Assembly: GCF_001549985.1 (NCBI RefSeq)
Contig: NZ_LROZ01000002.1
Location: 231,695 to 295,694, forward strand
Length of the DNA: 64,000 nt
Direction: 5' to 3'
DNA from: Myroides odoratus
Lineage (GTDB): Bacteria; Bacteroidota; Bacteroidia; Flavobacteriales; Flavobacteriaceae
Shown here in pieces: positions 37,371 through 45,976 of the stretch. Position 1 is the stretch's first letter. Every line of letters begins with the position of its first letter. The notes under the pieces were generated by a model that saw only the letters and a program-made list of their open reading frames with translations, had not been told where the DNA came from and ran no database searches. Position numbers and translations under genes: made by a program.

Positions 37371-38189
37371 ATGTCAGTAGCAAAGAAAGATTATAAAAAA
37401 GTGACTACTAAGTCGCTGATTGATATGAAAGCCAATGGAGAAAAAATATCAATGCTTACTTGTTATGATTACTCAATGGCCAAGGTTTTAGAAGCTGGTG
37501 GAATTGATGTCATGTTAGTTGGAGATTCTGCTAGTAATGTAATGGCAGGACACGAAACAACATTGCCAATTACACTAGATCAAATGATATACCATGCACA
37601 ATCGGTTGTACGAGGTGCAGATAGAGCTTTAATTGTCGTGGATTTACCTTTTGGTTCTTACCAATCTGATCCTAAAGAGGCATTGCGTTCTTCTATCCGA
37701 ATTATGAAAGAAAGTGGTGCGCATGCCGTAAAAATGGAAGGTGGTATTGAAATCAAAGAAGGAATCAAACGCATTTTAGAGGCGGGTATTCCGGTAATGG
37801 GACATTTAGGTTTAACTCCTCAATCCATTTATAAATTTGGAACGTACACGGTTAGAGCCAAAGAAGAGGAAGAAGCAGAACAGTTGATGAAAGACGCTAA
37901 AATGTTAGAGGAAATCGGATGTTTTGCTGTTGTATTAGAAAAAATTCCAGCAACATTAGCGAAAAAAGTAGCAGAGAGCATTTCTATTCCTGTTATTGGT
38001 ATTGGAGCAGGTAATGGTGTGGACGGACAAGTGTTGGTCATCCATGATATGATTGGATTAACACATGAGTTCAACCCTAAATTCTTACGTCGTTATTTAA
38101 ACATTTTTGATCAGATGAAAGATGCTGTTGCACAATATGTTGACGATGTAAAAGCAGTAGATTTCCCTAATGAAAACGAACAGTATTAA
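37371..38189 (+). CDS. panB: 3-methyl-2-oxobutanoate hydroxymethyltransferase
   Basis: A 272-residue enzyme of pantothenate and CoA synthesis, adding a hydroxymethyl group from methylene-THF to alpha-ketoisovalerate to give ketopantoate. Seen: [19 protein letters not shown], the metal-binding [25 protein letters not shown], the catalytic-glutamate segment FAVVLEKIP, and [19 protein letters not shown]. Length is typical and there is no signal peptide. Other pan genes are not nearby. Confidence 0.97.
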   Translation: MSVAKKDYKKVTTKSLIDMKANGEKISMLTCYDYSMAKVLEAGGIDVMLVGDSASNVMAGHETTLPITLDQMIYHAQSVVRGADRALIVVDLPFGSYQSDPKEALRSSIRIMKESGAHAVKMEGGIEIKEGIKRILEAGIPVMGHLGLTPQSIYKFGTYTVRAKEEEEAEQLMKDAKMLEEIGCFAVVLEKIPATLAKKVAESISIPVIGIGAGNGVDGQVLVIHDMIGLTHEFNPKFLRRYLNIFDQMKDAVAQYVDDVKAVDFPNENEQY

Positions 38190-38215
38190 CCTGTTTTTTT
38201 ACAAAATATACATTC

Positions 38216-38249
38216 AAAAATATCCTTTTACATTTAAAAGGATATTTTT
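38216..38249 (+). terminator. Intrinsic terminator of panB
   Basis: A 15-bp perfect stem AAAAATATCCTTTTA / TAAAAGGATATTTTT with loop CATT, ending in a T-run. Its distal part contains TATTTTTG, which could also act as a -7 element for the RluA gene. Confidence 0.85.
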
Positions 38250-38266
38250 GTTTTAAAATTCATCGT

Positions 38267-38962
38267 ATGAAAGTTGTTTCTACTCCAGATAATTTACAAA
38301 TCTTACACGAAGACAATCACCTCATCGTGATTAATAAACGCGTAGGTGATTTAGTTCAAGGGGACCAAACGGGAGATATGCCGTTAAGTGACATCATCAA
38401 ATTGTATTTAAAGAAAAAGTACAATAAACCAGGGGAAGCTTATTTAGGTGTGGTACATCGCTTGGATCGTCCTACATCGGGAATTGTGGTATTTGCTAAA
38501 ACATCCAAAGCATTGACCCGTTTAAATGAATCGTTCAAAAACAGAGAAACGAAGAAAACCTATTGGGCGGTGGTGAAAGATGCTCCTCCTAAAGTAGAAG
38601 ACACCCTGGAGCATTACCTGGTTAGAAATCCAAAGAACAATACATCCAAAGCCCATAACAAAGAAGTTTCCAATAGTAAAAAAGCAAAATTAACCTATCG
38701 TTTGTTTCACCAGCTGAAACATTATTCAGCTTTGGAAATTGATTTACACACAGGACGTCATCATCAAATACGCTGCCAATTAGCTGCAGTAGGTTGTCCA
38801 ATAAAAGGCGATTTGAAGTATGGTGCTGATCGCAGTAATCCCGATGGTGGAATTCACTTACATGCTCGATCCTTAACCTTTACTCATCCTGTAACCAAAG
38901 AAGTTTTGACAATCATAGCTCCAACACCAGATGAGGTGATTTGGAATGTGATTAATGGGTGA
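38267..38962 (+). CDS. RluA-family pseudouridine synthase
   Basis: A 231-residue enzyme isomerising uridine to pseudouridine in rRNA or tRNA. The catalytic Asp is in VVHRLDRPTSGIVVFAKT (about residues 64-81), followed by KTYWAVV and LEIDLHTGRHHQIRCQLAAVGCPI, as in the RluA group. It has no S4 RNA-binding domain, so it is a short RluA/RluC-type member; the exact target base cannot be told. Confidence 0.92.
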   Translation: MKVVSTPDNLQILHEDNHLIVINKRVGDLVQGDQTGDMPLSDIIKLYLKKKYNKPGEAYLGVVHRLDRPTSGIVVFAKTSKALTRLNESFKNRETKKTYWAVVKDAPPKVEDTLEHYLVRNPKNNTSKAHNKEVSNSKKAKLTYRLFHQLKHYSALEIDLHTGRHHQIRCQLAAVGCPIKGDLKYGADRSNPDGGIHLHARSLTFTHPVTKEVLTIIAPTPDEVIWNVING

Positions 38963-39099
38963 TGCATTTGTTTTTTGTGAGGGTTGTGTTTTGTAAGGCG
39001 GTGAGAAGATGAGGGGATGAGGTTTGCTTTTTTGCAAGAGGCTTTTTTGAAAATCGACGTTCATTTAGGGACGTTCACTCATACCCCATAACCCTACTG

Positions 39100-39176
39100 T
39101 TCCTTCGACTTTCCTTCGACTTTCCTTGAACCTTTCTTCGACCTTCCTTGGACTTTCCTTCGACATTCCTTCGACA
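39100..39176. repeat. Array of seven 11-bp repeats TTCCTTCGACT
   Basis: Seven head-to-tail 11-bp units with consensus TTCCTTCGACT, each with 0-3 substitutions, filling exactly 77 bases. Confidence 0.92.
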
Positions 39177-39198
39177 AAAAGGCCTGTTTTCCTAGTAT

Positions 39199-39231
39199 AC
39201 TCCAAGCATTGTCCAAAGAATGTCCAACAAA
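39199..39231. repeat. Three inverted copies of the 11-bp repeat
   Basis: ACTCCAAGCAT, TGTCCAAAGAA and TGTCCAACAAA are diverged reverse complements of the 11-bp unit (complement AGTCCAAGGAA), in phase with each other and 22 bases after the direct array, so the two could fold on each other. Confidence 0.7.
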
Positions 39232-39325
39232 ACCACTACCAACTCTTTATTAATTAAGAAGAAAAGAATGAGATTTCATTCTCTTAAGAAGGTTTTTCTC
39301 TATCAGAAAATTCAAACCGTTTACT

Positions 39326-39353
39326 GTAAACCGTACACCGTAAACCGTACACC
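39326..39353. repeat. Tandem 14-bp repeat GTAAACCGTACACC
   Basis: Two identical 14-bp units, preceded by a related CCGTTTACT in inverted sense, just before a terminator hairpin. Confidence 0.85.
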
Positions 39354-39356
39354 ATA

Positions 39357-39386
39357 AAAAAGGGTTGCTTAACAGCAACCCTTTTT
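39357..39386. terminator. Intrinsic terminator hairpin
   Basis: Stem AAAAAGGGTTGCT / AGCAACCCTTTTT with a 4-base loop TAAC. It lies about 400 bases after the RluA gene and could end transcripts from either side. Confidence 0.8.
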
Positions 39387-39681
39387 AATTTCTTTCGTAT
39401 TCGTTTTTATTCTTAAACCAAGTCCCCACAAAGTAAGAAGAAACACTGAATACTCATTTTAACAACTAATAAAAAATACAGTAATACATTTATTTACCCT
39501 ATGCAATATACTAAAAAAAATCAATAATAAAACATTTTAATATAAAAATTATTAAAAAATCTAAATATTAATAAAACATTCCGAATAAACCGCTTCCCTA
39601 TTATAATTCTCTACATTTAGTCAAAAGCATTCATTTACCTTGTAGCTGGCCCATTTTAGTAGAATTTATCCCATAAAAAAA

Positions 39682-39708
39682 AGTCTATCCAGAAAATCTG
39701 GATAGACT
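39682..39708 (-). terminator. Intrinsic terminator of the DUF6804-like gene
   Basis: A 12-bp stem AGTCTATCCAGA / TCTGGATAGACT with the A-run 39675-39682 giving a T-tract on the minus strand. Confidence 0.88.
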
Positions 39709-39745
39709 AAAATTTTATAAATATTTCTTGTATATTAACTTTTCA

Positions 39746-40051
39746 TTAAATAGCTTTGCGAAGCTTACTTTTAGGAGTGAATAAGGTAGCTCCTAGAAAC
39801 ACAAGAATTGCACCGTGAATCACCATCCACACCGTAGCCCCAAATGGAATCGGAACGAAAGGTTGAAACAAGATGATTAAAGCAATATAAAGTCCAGTTC
39901 CTTTAATATTTGCTTCTACGTGTGAATTGTAAGCTAGGATACCGAATAATGCAATCAAAATGAATTTTGTCAATTCATAAAAATCTTTTGGCAAGCTTAG
40001 CATACCTGCTAATAACAATAACATTGCGCCTATTTTTAATCCTTTTTCCAT
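39746..40051 (-). CDS. Small four-helix membrane protein (DUF6804-like)
   Basis: A 101-residue protein from MEKGLKIGAMLLLLAGML (40051); the frame is open 19 codons further without recognisable sequence. It is mostly hydrophobic with about four membrane segments. Length and pattern recall the flavobacterial DUF6804 family, but I am not certain. Function unknown; single gene with own terminator. Confidence 0.6.
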   Translation of the reverse strand: MEKGLKIGAMLLLLAGMLSLPKDFYELTKFILIALFGILAYNSHVEANIKGTGLYIALIILFQPFVPIPFGATVWMVIHGAILVFLGATLFTPKSKLRKAI

Positions 40052-40293
40052 AGTTTTTTGTTTCTTTAAATACACTGCAAAGATACAACCTAACAAGCTG
40101 AAAACCAAGTTCCAAAAAAGATTTCAAAAATTCAAATAAAATACACAAATAGTCCATAAACTATTAAATTTTATCTTAACTACCTTGTAAATAACACAAG
40201 CTCAGTGTGTTTTTATTGAATATAAATTCCCGCTTTCAAATCCAATAAAATTAGTTTACTTTAGCGCTATTATTAAAATTGATATACAACACG

Positions 40294-41376
40294 ATGAAAC
40301 AAGTAACTTTAAATCACATTCACGAAGGTTTAGGAGCTAAAATGGTTCCATTTGCAGGATTTTCAATGCCTGTACAATATGAAGGTGTAAATGCAGAACA
40401 CGAGACAGTAAGAAACGGTGTAGGGGTATTTGATGTATCTCACATGGGAATTTTCAAACTATCTGGTCCGAATGCGTTGTCATTAATCCAAAAAGTTACT
40501 TCTAATGATGCTTCTACGTTAGTAGATGGAAAAGCACAATACTGTTATTTTCCAAATGAAAAAGGAGGAGTAATCGACGATATCATTACCTACAGAATCA
40601 ATGAGAATGAATACCTAATGGTGGTGAATGCATCGAATATCGAAAAAGATTGGACGTGGATTAACCAACATAATCAGGTAAATGCAACGCTTGAAAACTT
40701 ATCTGACAGCTACTCTATCTTAGCTATTCAGGGGCCTAAAGCTGTTGAAGCTATGCAAAGCTTAACGACAGTGAACTTAACTGATCTTAAATTTTACAAC
40801 TTTACCATCGATACTTTTGCTGGAGCGAAAGACGTCGTGATTTCTGCAACAGGATATACAGGTTCAGGAGGATTTGAAATCTACGCGAAAAACGAAGATA
40901 TCGAAATGATTTGGAACAAAGTATTTGAAGCTGGTGCAAATTGGGGAATCAAACCTATTGGATTAGCTGCACGTGATACTTTGCGTTTAGAAATGGGATA
41001 TTGTTTATATGGGAATGAGCTAAACGATGAAATCTCTCCTTTAGAAGCAGGATTAGGATGGGTTACTAAATTCACCAAAGACTTCATCAGTGCTGATATC
41101 TTAAAAGCACAAAAAGAAGCAGGACTACAAAACAAATTAGTAGGATTTGAATTGGTAGAAAAAGGTATTCCAAGACACGATTACGAAATTGTTGATGCAA
41201 CAGGGGCTGTAATTGGAAAAGTTACTTCAGGAACAATGTCACCTTCTTTAGGAAAGGGAATTGGAATGGGGTATGTAACCTTAGCACATGCTGCTGAAGG
41301 TAGTACAATCTACATTAGAATTAGAAAGAACGATGTTGAAGCAAAAGTGGTAAAAACACCGTTTTACAAAAAATAA
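40294..41376 (+). CDS. gcvT: Aminomethyltransferase, glycine cleavage system T protein
   Basis: A 360-residue T protein from the ATG at 40294 ([20 protein letters not shown]), five codons inside the open frame. It transfers the methylene carbon of glycine from the H-protein lipoyl arm to tetrahydrofolate and releases ammonia. Seen: [53 protein letters not shown] and [20 protein letters not shown] and P protein genes are not adjacent. Single gene with a terminator. Confidence 0.97.
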   Translation: MKQVTLNHIHEGLGAKMVPFAGFSMPVQYEGVNAEHETVRNGVGVFDVSHMGIFKLSGPNALSLIQKVTSNDASTLVDGKAQYCYFPNEKGGVIDDIITYRINENEYLMVVNASNIEKDWTWINQHNQVNATLENLSDSYSILAIQGPKAVEAMQSLTTVNLTDLKFYNFTIDTFAGAKDVVISATGYTGSGGFEIYAKNEDIEMIWNKVFEAGANWGIKPIGLAARDTLRLEMGYCLYGNELNDEISPLEAGLGWVTKFTKDFISADILKAQKEAGLQNKLVGFELVEKGIPRHDYEIVDATGAVIGKVTSGTMSPSLGKGIGMGYVTLAHAAEGSTIYIRIRKNDVEAKVVKTPFYKK

Positions 41377-41390
41377 TGGAATCAAAAACT

Positions 41391-41418
41391 AGGGGCTTAA
41401 AATAAGCCCCTCTTTTTT
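41391..41418 (+). terminator. Intrinsic terminator of gcvT
   Basis: Stem AGGGGCTTA / TAAGCCCCT followed by a T-run. Confidence 0.88.
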
Positions 41419-41440
41419 ATGATATATTTTTTTTATCTTT

Positions 41441-41448
41441 TATTTTTG
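41441..41448 (+). promoter_or_regulatory. Candidate -7 element of the YebC gene
   Basis: TATTTTTG fits TAnnTTTG, 27 bases before the ATG at 41476. The upstream position is occupied by the gcvT terminator, so no -33 is visible. Confidence 0.35.
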
Positions 41449-41475
41449 CATTATTAAATCAAGTTATAAATTATT

Positions 41476-42186
41476 ATGGGAAGAGCGTTTGAATTTAGAA
41501 AAGGACGTAAGCTAAAACGTTGGTCTGCTATGGCAAAAACGTTTACGAGAATTGGTAAGGACATTGTAATGGCTATTAAAGAAGGTGGACCTAACCCAGA
41601 AACAAACTCTCGCTTACGTGCAGTTATGCAAAACGCTAAGGCAGCTAATATGCCGAAAGAGAACGTTGAGCGTGCAATAAAACGTGCTACAGATAAAGAC
41701 ACCGAAAACTATAAAGAAGTAATATTTGAAGGCTATGGCCCTCACGGAATTGCTTTCTTAATTGAATGTGCTACAGATAACAATAACCGTACAGTTGCTA
41801 ATATTAGAAGTTACTTCAATAAATGTAATGGTACATTAGGAACATCTGGTTCAGTAGAGTTTATGTTTGATCATACTTGTAACTTTAGAATACCTGCAGA
41901 CGCCAATAGAGATTTAGAAGAATTTGAATTGGAGTTGATTGATTATGGTATTGATGAAATTTTTGAAGATGAGGATGGAGTAATGATTTATGCTCCTTTT
42001 GAAAGTTTTGGTGCGATTCAAAAAGAACTAGAAAGTAGAAACATTGAAATCTTATCTTCTGGATTTGACCGTATTCCACAAGTTACAAAAGAACTATCTG
42101 AAACGGAACAAGCAGATGTGGATAAATTATTAGAAAAAATTGAAGAAGACGATGACGTTCAAAACGTTTTCACTACGATGGCGTAA
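41476..42186 (+). CDS. YebC/PmpR-family DNA-binding regulator or translation factor
   Basis: A 236-residue protein with the typical N-terminus MGRAFEFRKGRKLKRWSAMA, then NAKAANMPKENVERAIKRA and EVIFEGYGPHGIAFLIECATD. The family was first described as DNA-binding regulators (PmpR); some YebC members have been linked to translation of proline stretches, so either role is possible. Cytosolic; single gene with terminator. Confidence 0.93.
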   Translation: MGRAFEFRKGRKLKRWSAMAKTFTRIGKDIVMAIKEGGPNPETNSRLRAVMQNAKAANMPKENVERAIKRATDKDTENYKEVIFEGYGPHGIAFLIECATDNNNRTVANIRSYFNKCNGTLGTSGSVEFMFDHTCNFRIPADANRDLEEFELELIDYGIDEIFEDEDGVMIYAPFESFGAIQKELESRNIEILSSGFDRIPQVTKELSETEQADVDKLLEKIEEDDDVQNVFTTMA

Positions 42187-42208
42187 TCTCCTTTCTTTGG
42201 ATATATCA

Positions 42209-42235
42209 AAAAGCTTCCCTAGGGAGGCTTTTTTT
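42209..42235 (+). terminator. Intrinsic terminator of the YebC gene
   Basis: Stem AAAAGCTTCCC / GGGAGGCTTTT with one G-T pair, then a T-run. Confidence 0.85.
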
Positions 42236-42245
42236 ATGGAAATAA

Positions 42246-42330
42246 ATTATGGGCTATGGGTGATGAGTAGTTGCAACTTACCCATTTACCCATACCCCTT
42301 CACCCATAACCCATTTCCCATTTCCCCCTT
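42246..42330. repeat. Inverted heptad repeats ATGGGT / ACCCAT
   Basis: Left part holds ATGGGCTATGGGTG and right part CACCCATAACCCAT (one mismatch as inverted repeat), surrounded by further ACCCAT-type heptads. Unit and periodicity match the GGGTTAT array at 19821. Confidence 0.75.
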
Positions 42331-42379
42331 TCCACTAACCTATTTTTTTCATACATTTACGAAAAAATCCAGAATCCGT

Positions 42380-43237
42380 ATGAAATGGCAAAATCTCAGA
42401 GAAAGTAAAAATGTCCGAGACAATCGAGGCAAGTCGATGGTTGGAAAAACCGCATTAGGCGGAGGTTTAATTGGTATTATTGCCATGCTTCTTGTTATTT
42501 TTGGAGGCGAAACGGGACAACAAATTGCACCAGTCTTAGAGCAATTGAATCAAGGCGGACAAACAACAGAACAAACGGAAACAAGAACCCTTTCATCCGA
42601 AGAAGTTCAAATGGGTAAAATGGTTTCCGCTATCGTTGGAAGTACGGAAGATGTTTGGCATGATATTTTTGATCAAATGGGACAAATCTACCAAGAACCT
42701 AACCTCGAGCTCTTTGATGATCAAGTGCAAACCGAATGTGGACATGCACAGGCTAGCGTAGGCCCTTTCTACTGCCCTGCGGATCAAACCGTTTACATGG
42801 ATTTGCGATTCTTCGAGGAATTACACCAGCGTTTTGGAGCTGAAAAAGGCGATTTTGCGATTGCGTATGTCATTGCTCATGAAATTGGGCACCATGTCCA
42901 AAATTTACTGGGAACAAATGCTAAAGTGTGGGAACAACAACAAAAGCTTTCAAAAAAAGAAGCCAATAAATTATCCGTTGCCCAAGAATTACAAGCCGAT
43001 TTCTATGCCGGTGTTTGGGCTAAACACATTCAAAAATACCTAGAACCCAAAGATATTGATATTGCCTTAAGTGCTGCACAAGCTGTTGGAGACGATGCCA
43101 TTCAAAAAAGAGTAACTGGACAAGTTAATCCTGATTCTTTTACCCACGGTAGCTCTAAACAACGTAAAGAATGGTTCATGAAAGGATATCAAACAGGTGA
43201 TATCAAACAAGGCAACACATTCGATTTTATCAAATAA
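42380..43237 (+). CDS. Neutral zinc metallopeptidase, YpfJ (KPN_02809) family
   Basis: A 285-residue membrane-anchored protein from the ATG at 42380 (MKWQNLRESKNVRDNRG). The longer open frame upstream runs through the heptad repeats and the YebC gene end, so I reject it. One membrane helix at about residues 25-43, then the zinc-binding HEIGHHVQNLLG (His167, Glu168, His171), with QELQADFYAGVWA containing a likely third ligand, and GSSKQRKEWFMKGY near the C-terminus. Substrate unknown. The next gene starts 20 bases on, possibly co-transcribed. Confidence 0.92.
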   Translation: MKWQNLRESKNVRDNRGKSMVGKTALGGGLIGIIAMLLVIFGGETGQQIAPVLEQLNQGGQTTEQTETRTLSSEEVQMGKMVSAIVGSTEDVWHDIFDQMGQIYQEPNLELFDDQVQTECGHAQASVGPFYCPADQTVYMDLRFFEELHQRFGAEKGDFAIAYVIAHEIGHHVQNLLGTNAKVWEQQQKLSKKEANKLSVAQELQADFYAGVWAKHIQKYLEPKDIDIALSAAQAVGDDAIQKRVTGQVNPDSFTHGSSKQRKEWFMKGYQTGDIKQGNTFDFIK

Positions 43238-43257
43238 CAATTCACTATAAAGCCACA

Positions 43258-44040
43258 ATGACTAATTTAAAACAAACGATACAAAAAATTCTACATGAAG
43301 GATATGATTTCCAACCTTTTCTAATCATGAAAGAAGCCGCTGCATACTACAAGAAAACTATTTTGCTTGTTGTTGTCAGTTTATTACTCGCTTTCTTTCT
43401 TGCTTCTTTCTTGGGATCTATTGCTTTAACTCAATTCATAGATATCCATGAAACCGCAACCCCAGCTGAAATTCAAGAAAAACTACTTGAATTGACAGAC
43501 AAATTAACACAACCTCCTTTGTTGTATACGTACTTGCTTTTTGCAGTCTTATTTTCGGCTTTATCCAGTGTGCTTATTGCAGGATTTTACAAGATAAATG
43601 CAGAAGCAGCACTAGGACAAACTCCGCGTTTTACTAGTGTTTTTAAGTATTTTTTCAACCTAAAAGGAGCTTATATTTTTGTCGCACAAGGGTTGATTAC
43701 TTTATTCTTTACGGCATTTTCTGTCCTACTAAAAGAATATCAATTGGAAATGGTTTCCATCATCATCAATTGGTTAATCAATATCTTAACGATATTTGTT
43801 ACCCCTTTGATTATTTTTGGTCGTATGTCTCCTTTTGCTGCAATTAAGACAAGTATTCAAATTGTTAATAAACAACCCATTCCCATTATACTAACAGTAG
43901 TGTTGAATTATTTCTTAGTATTTTCAGGTTTATTTTTCTTCCTTGTCGGAATTTTAATCACCTTACCTTACTTATTTTCTATCTACTTTACCTTGTATAA
44001 GCAGATTATTGGTTACAACTTAGAAGAAGCGAAAGTTTAA
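43258..44040 (+). CDS. Polytopic membrane protein of unknown function
   Basis: A 260-residue protein with about five or six membrane segments, including LLVVVSLLLAFFLASFLG near residue 50 and TVVLNYFLVFSGLFFFLVGI near the C-terminus. A conserved-looking segment GRMSPFAAIKTSIQIVNKQP lies in a cytosolic loop. It recalls the YciC/DUF975 type of integral membrane proteins but I cannot assign it. It follows the YpfJ-like peptidase gene closely and probably shares its transcript. Confidence 0.6.
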   Translation: MTNLKQTIQKILHEGYDFQPFLIMKEAAAYYKKTILLVVVSLLLAFFLASFLGSIALTQFIDIHETATPAEIQEKLLELTDKLTQPPLLYTYLLFAVLFSALSSVLIAGFYKINAEAALGQTPRFTSVFKYFFNLKGAYIFVAQGLITLFFTAFSVLLKEYQLEMVSIIINWLINILTIFVTPLIIFGRMSPFAAIKTSIQIVNKQPIPIILTVVLNYFLVFSGLFFFLVGILITLPYLFSIYFTLYKQIIGYNLEEAKV

Positions 44041-44066
44041 TTTACCCCTTCCTTCATACCCTATAC

Positions 44067-44099
44067 AAATGCCTCACTTCCATTGAATGTGAGGCATTT
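44067..44099. terminator. Bidirectional intrinsic terminator
   Basis: Stem AAATGCCTCAC / GTGAGGCATTT with an 11-base loop, between the convergent membrane-protein gene and comM. Confidence 0.82.
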
Positions 44100-44131
44100 T
44101 TGATTCAGGAATACACTTGATGCCCCATGCA

Positions 44132-45667
44132 TCAAAACCATCCTTCTCGATCTAAGCTTCGGTATTGTATAGCTTCGGCGATGTGATGGGCTTCTATTTT
44201 ATCCACATGTTCCAAATCAGCAATGGTTCTTGCTACTTTTAAAATTCGATCATATGCTCGCGCGGACAGGTTCAACCGATCCATTGCGGTCTTTAAGAGT
44301 TTTAACGACTCTGGTTCTAGATTACAATACTCTCGTAACAATGGCGTTGTCATTTGCGCATTATAATGAATGCCTTGATAAGGCGCAAAACGCATGCTTT
44401 GTTGTTTTCTAGCGGCAATTACTCGTTGGCGAATGGCTAAGCTAGGTTCTGCTAATTGTTTATCTGCTAATTTTTCAAAAGGAACAGGGTTCACTTCAAT
44501 ATGAAGGTCAATGCGATCTAGCAATGGACCAGATATTTTGTTGATATAGCGTTGCATTTCTGCCTGTGTAGATTGTACCCTAGAACCTGGTTCATGGAAA
44601 TAACCACTCGGACTGGGATTCATACTTGCTACCAACATAAAAGAAGACGGATACGTAATTGTAAATTTAGCGCGAGAGATTGTCACCTCACGATCTTCTA
44701 GAGGTTGTCGCATCACCTCTAATACTTCACGTTTAAATTCGGGCAATTCATCTAAAAACAACACGCCATTATGGGCAAGTGAAATCTCACCTGGTTGAGG
44801 GTAACTCCCCCCTCCTACCAAGGCCACAGATGACGCAGTATGATGGGGATTTCGAAACGGGCGCACGCGAATTAATCCTTTGTCTTTTGCTTTACCTACA
44901 ACACTGTGTATTTTGGTGGTTTCTAATGCTTCCTCTAAGGTCATGGGTGGTAAAATACTCGCCAACCGTTTTGCTAGCATGGTCTTTCCTGAACCGGGTG
45001 GTCCGATCAAAATAATATTATGCCCCCCTGCAGCAGCAATCTCCATGGCTCTTTTAATACTTTCTTGCCCTTTGACATCCTTAAAATCTCGATCGAGCAT
45101 TTCCTCTTGATTCAACATATCACTTTCAAAATCTAGCTGATAAGGGTCAAGTATGCATTTTCCTTCAAAAAAGTCAATTACCTCACTAATATGCTCAACT
45201 CCATAAACGGCTAACCCATCCACAACAGCAGCTTCTTTTTGATTGTCCTTGGGCAAAATAATTCCTTTAAATCCTTCTTCTTTGGCCTTAATTGCAATAG
45301 GCAAAGCACCATTAATACTCTGTAGTGTCCCATCAAGAGACAATTCCCCCATCATGGTGTAATGGGTTTCATTTAGGTGCATTTTAATCTGTTCAGAAGC
45401 AATTAAAATCCCTAAGGCAATCGGCAAATCATAAGCAGAACCTTCTTTTCGCATATTTGCTGGGGCGAGGTTAATTGTGATTCGCTTTCCTGGCAGTCGG
45501 TACCCTATATTGGCTAAAGCAGCCGCAATGCGATAGGAACTTTCCTTAATGGCATGATCAGCCAATCCTACCAAATAATACCCTACTCCATGATCGACAT
45601 TTACTTCTATGGTTATCGTTGTTGCATCAATGCCAAACACAGCACTTCCAAATATTTTTGTTAACAT
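44132..45667 (-). CDS. comM: YifB/ComM-family AAA+ ATPase (Mg chelatase-like)
   Basis: A 511-residue cytosolic ATPase of standard length. N-terminal lon-like domain (VFGIDATTITIEVNVDHG; GLADHAIKESSYRIAAALANIGY), then the AAA+ core with Walker A IGPPGSGKTMLAKRLASILP (about residue 220), FRNPHHTASSVALVGGG, Walker B LFLDELPEF, and a C-terminal helical domain (LNLSARAYDRILKVARTIAD). In Vibrio, ComM is a branch-migration helicase in natural transformation; the role here is inferred from that. Confidence 0.95.
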   Translation of the reverse strand: MLTKIFGSAVFGIDATTITIEVNVDHGVGYYLVGLADHAIKESSYRIAAALANIGYRLPGKRITINLAPANMRKEGSAYDLPIALGILIASEQIKMHLNETHYTMMGELSLDGTLQSINGALPIAIKAKEEGFKGIILPKDNQKEAAVVDGLAVYGVEHISEVIDFFEGKCILDPYQLDFESDMLNQEEMLDRDFKDVKGQESIKRAMEIAAAGGHNIILIGPPGSGKTMLAKRLASILPPMTLEEALETTKIHSVVGKAKDKGLIRVRPFRNPHHTASSVALVGGGSYPQPGEISLAHNGVLFLDELPEFKREVLEVMRQPLEDREVTISRAKFTITYPSSFMLVASMNPSPSGYFHEPGSRVQSTQAEMQRYINKISGPLLDRIDLHIEVNPVPFEKLADKQLAEPSLAIRQRVIAARKQQSMRFAPYQGIHYNAQMTTPLLREYCNLEPESLKLLKTAMDRLNLSARAYDRILKVARTIADLEHVDKIEAHHIAEAIQYRSLDREGWF

Positions 45668-45903
45668 ATCTCGGATTTATTGTTAATATTCTTTTCCTAA
45701 TTTTATACTTTATCAAATTTTATTCCTAAATTCAAGGAAGTAAAAAATGTAGAGTTGTAGAACACATCCCCAATTGGCAACGATTTTTTTATAACATCCT
45801 TTTTTTATTCTTTGATTTAAAAACTGCAACAACAAAAAATAATACATTGAAAATCAATACAATATATCTTTAAAATAGATTTATTTATGCTATAGTTTAC
45901 ATT

Positions 45904-45920
45904 TTGGCACTCTAGTTGAG
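45904..45920 (+). promoter_or_regulatory. Sigma-54-like -24/-12 candidate of the RND operon
   Basis: TTGGCACTCTAGTTGAG has the same layout TTGGCAC-N5-TTGA as the element upstream of dnaK, 57 bases before the adaptor start. Confidence 0.4.
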
Positions 45921-45927
45921 TAACTAG
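45912..45927. promoter_or_regulatory. Perfect palindromic operator candidate CTAGTT-GAGT-AACTAG
   Basis: Six-base perfect arms around GAGT, overlapping the -12 part of the sigma-54-like element and 50 bases before the first efflux gene. Placement fits repressor binding. No regulator gene is adjacent. Confidence 0.45.
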
Positions 45928-45976
45928 TACTAACGAAGAAAAAGAATTCATCACCTACAACAAGTAAATTAACAGT

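Larger units (their letters stand above)
38963..39745. other. Repeat-rich gene-free region
   Basis: A 783-base region between the RluA and DUF6804-like genes. It contains seven 11-bp direct units (39100-39176), three inverted 11-bp units (39199-39231), a 14-bp duplicated unit (39326-39353), and two hairpin terminators (39357-39386 and 39682-39708). No protein-coding gene is supportable. Confidence 0.7.
45668..45976. other. Divergent region between comM and the RND efflux operon
   Basis: A 309-base AT-rich region. It holds the sigma-54-like element and overlapping palindrome of the efflux operon (45904-45927). No clear promoter was found for comM. Confidence 0.5.

Noticed and set aside
39100..39231. 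CRISPR array
   Set aside because: Units are 11 bp head-to-tail without spacers, and no cas genes are in the window.
41423..41475. Riboswitch between gcvT and yebC, or a glycine riboswitch upstream of gcvT (40109-40293)
   Set aside because: No conserved aptamer-like helices were recognised in either short AT-rich leader.
42140..42379. N-terminal extension of the YpfJ-like peptidase
   Set aside because: The extended frame overlaps the YebC gene end and translates the heptad repeats; family members begin close to the ATG at 42380.
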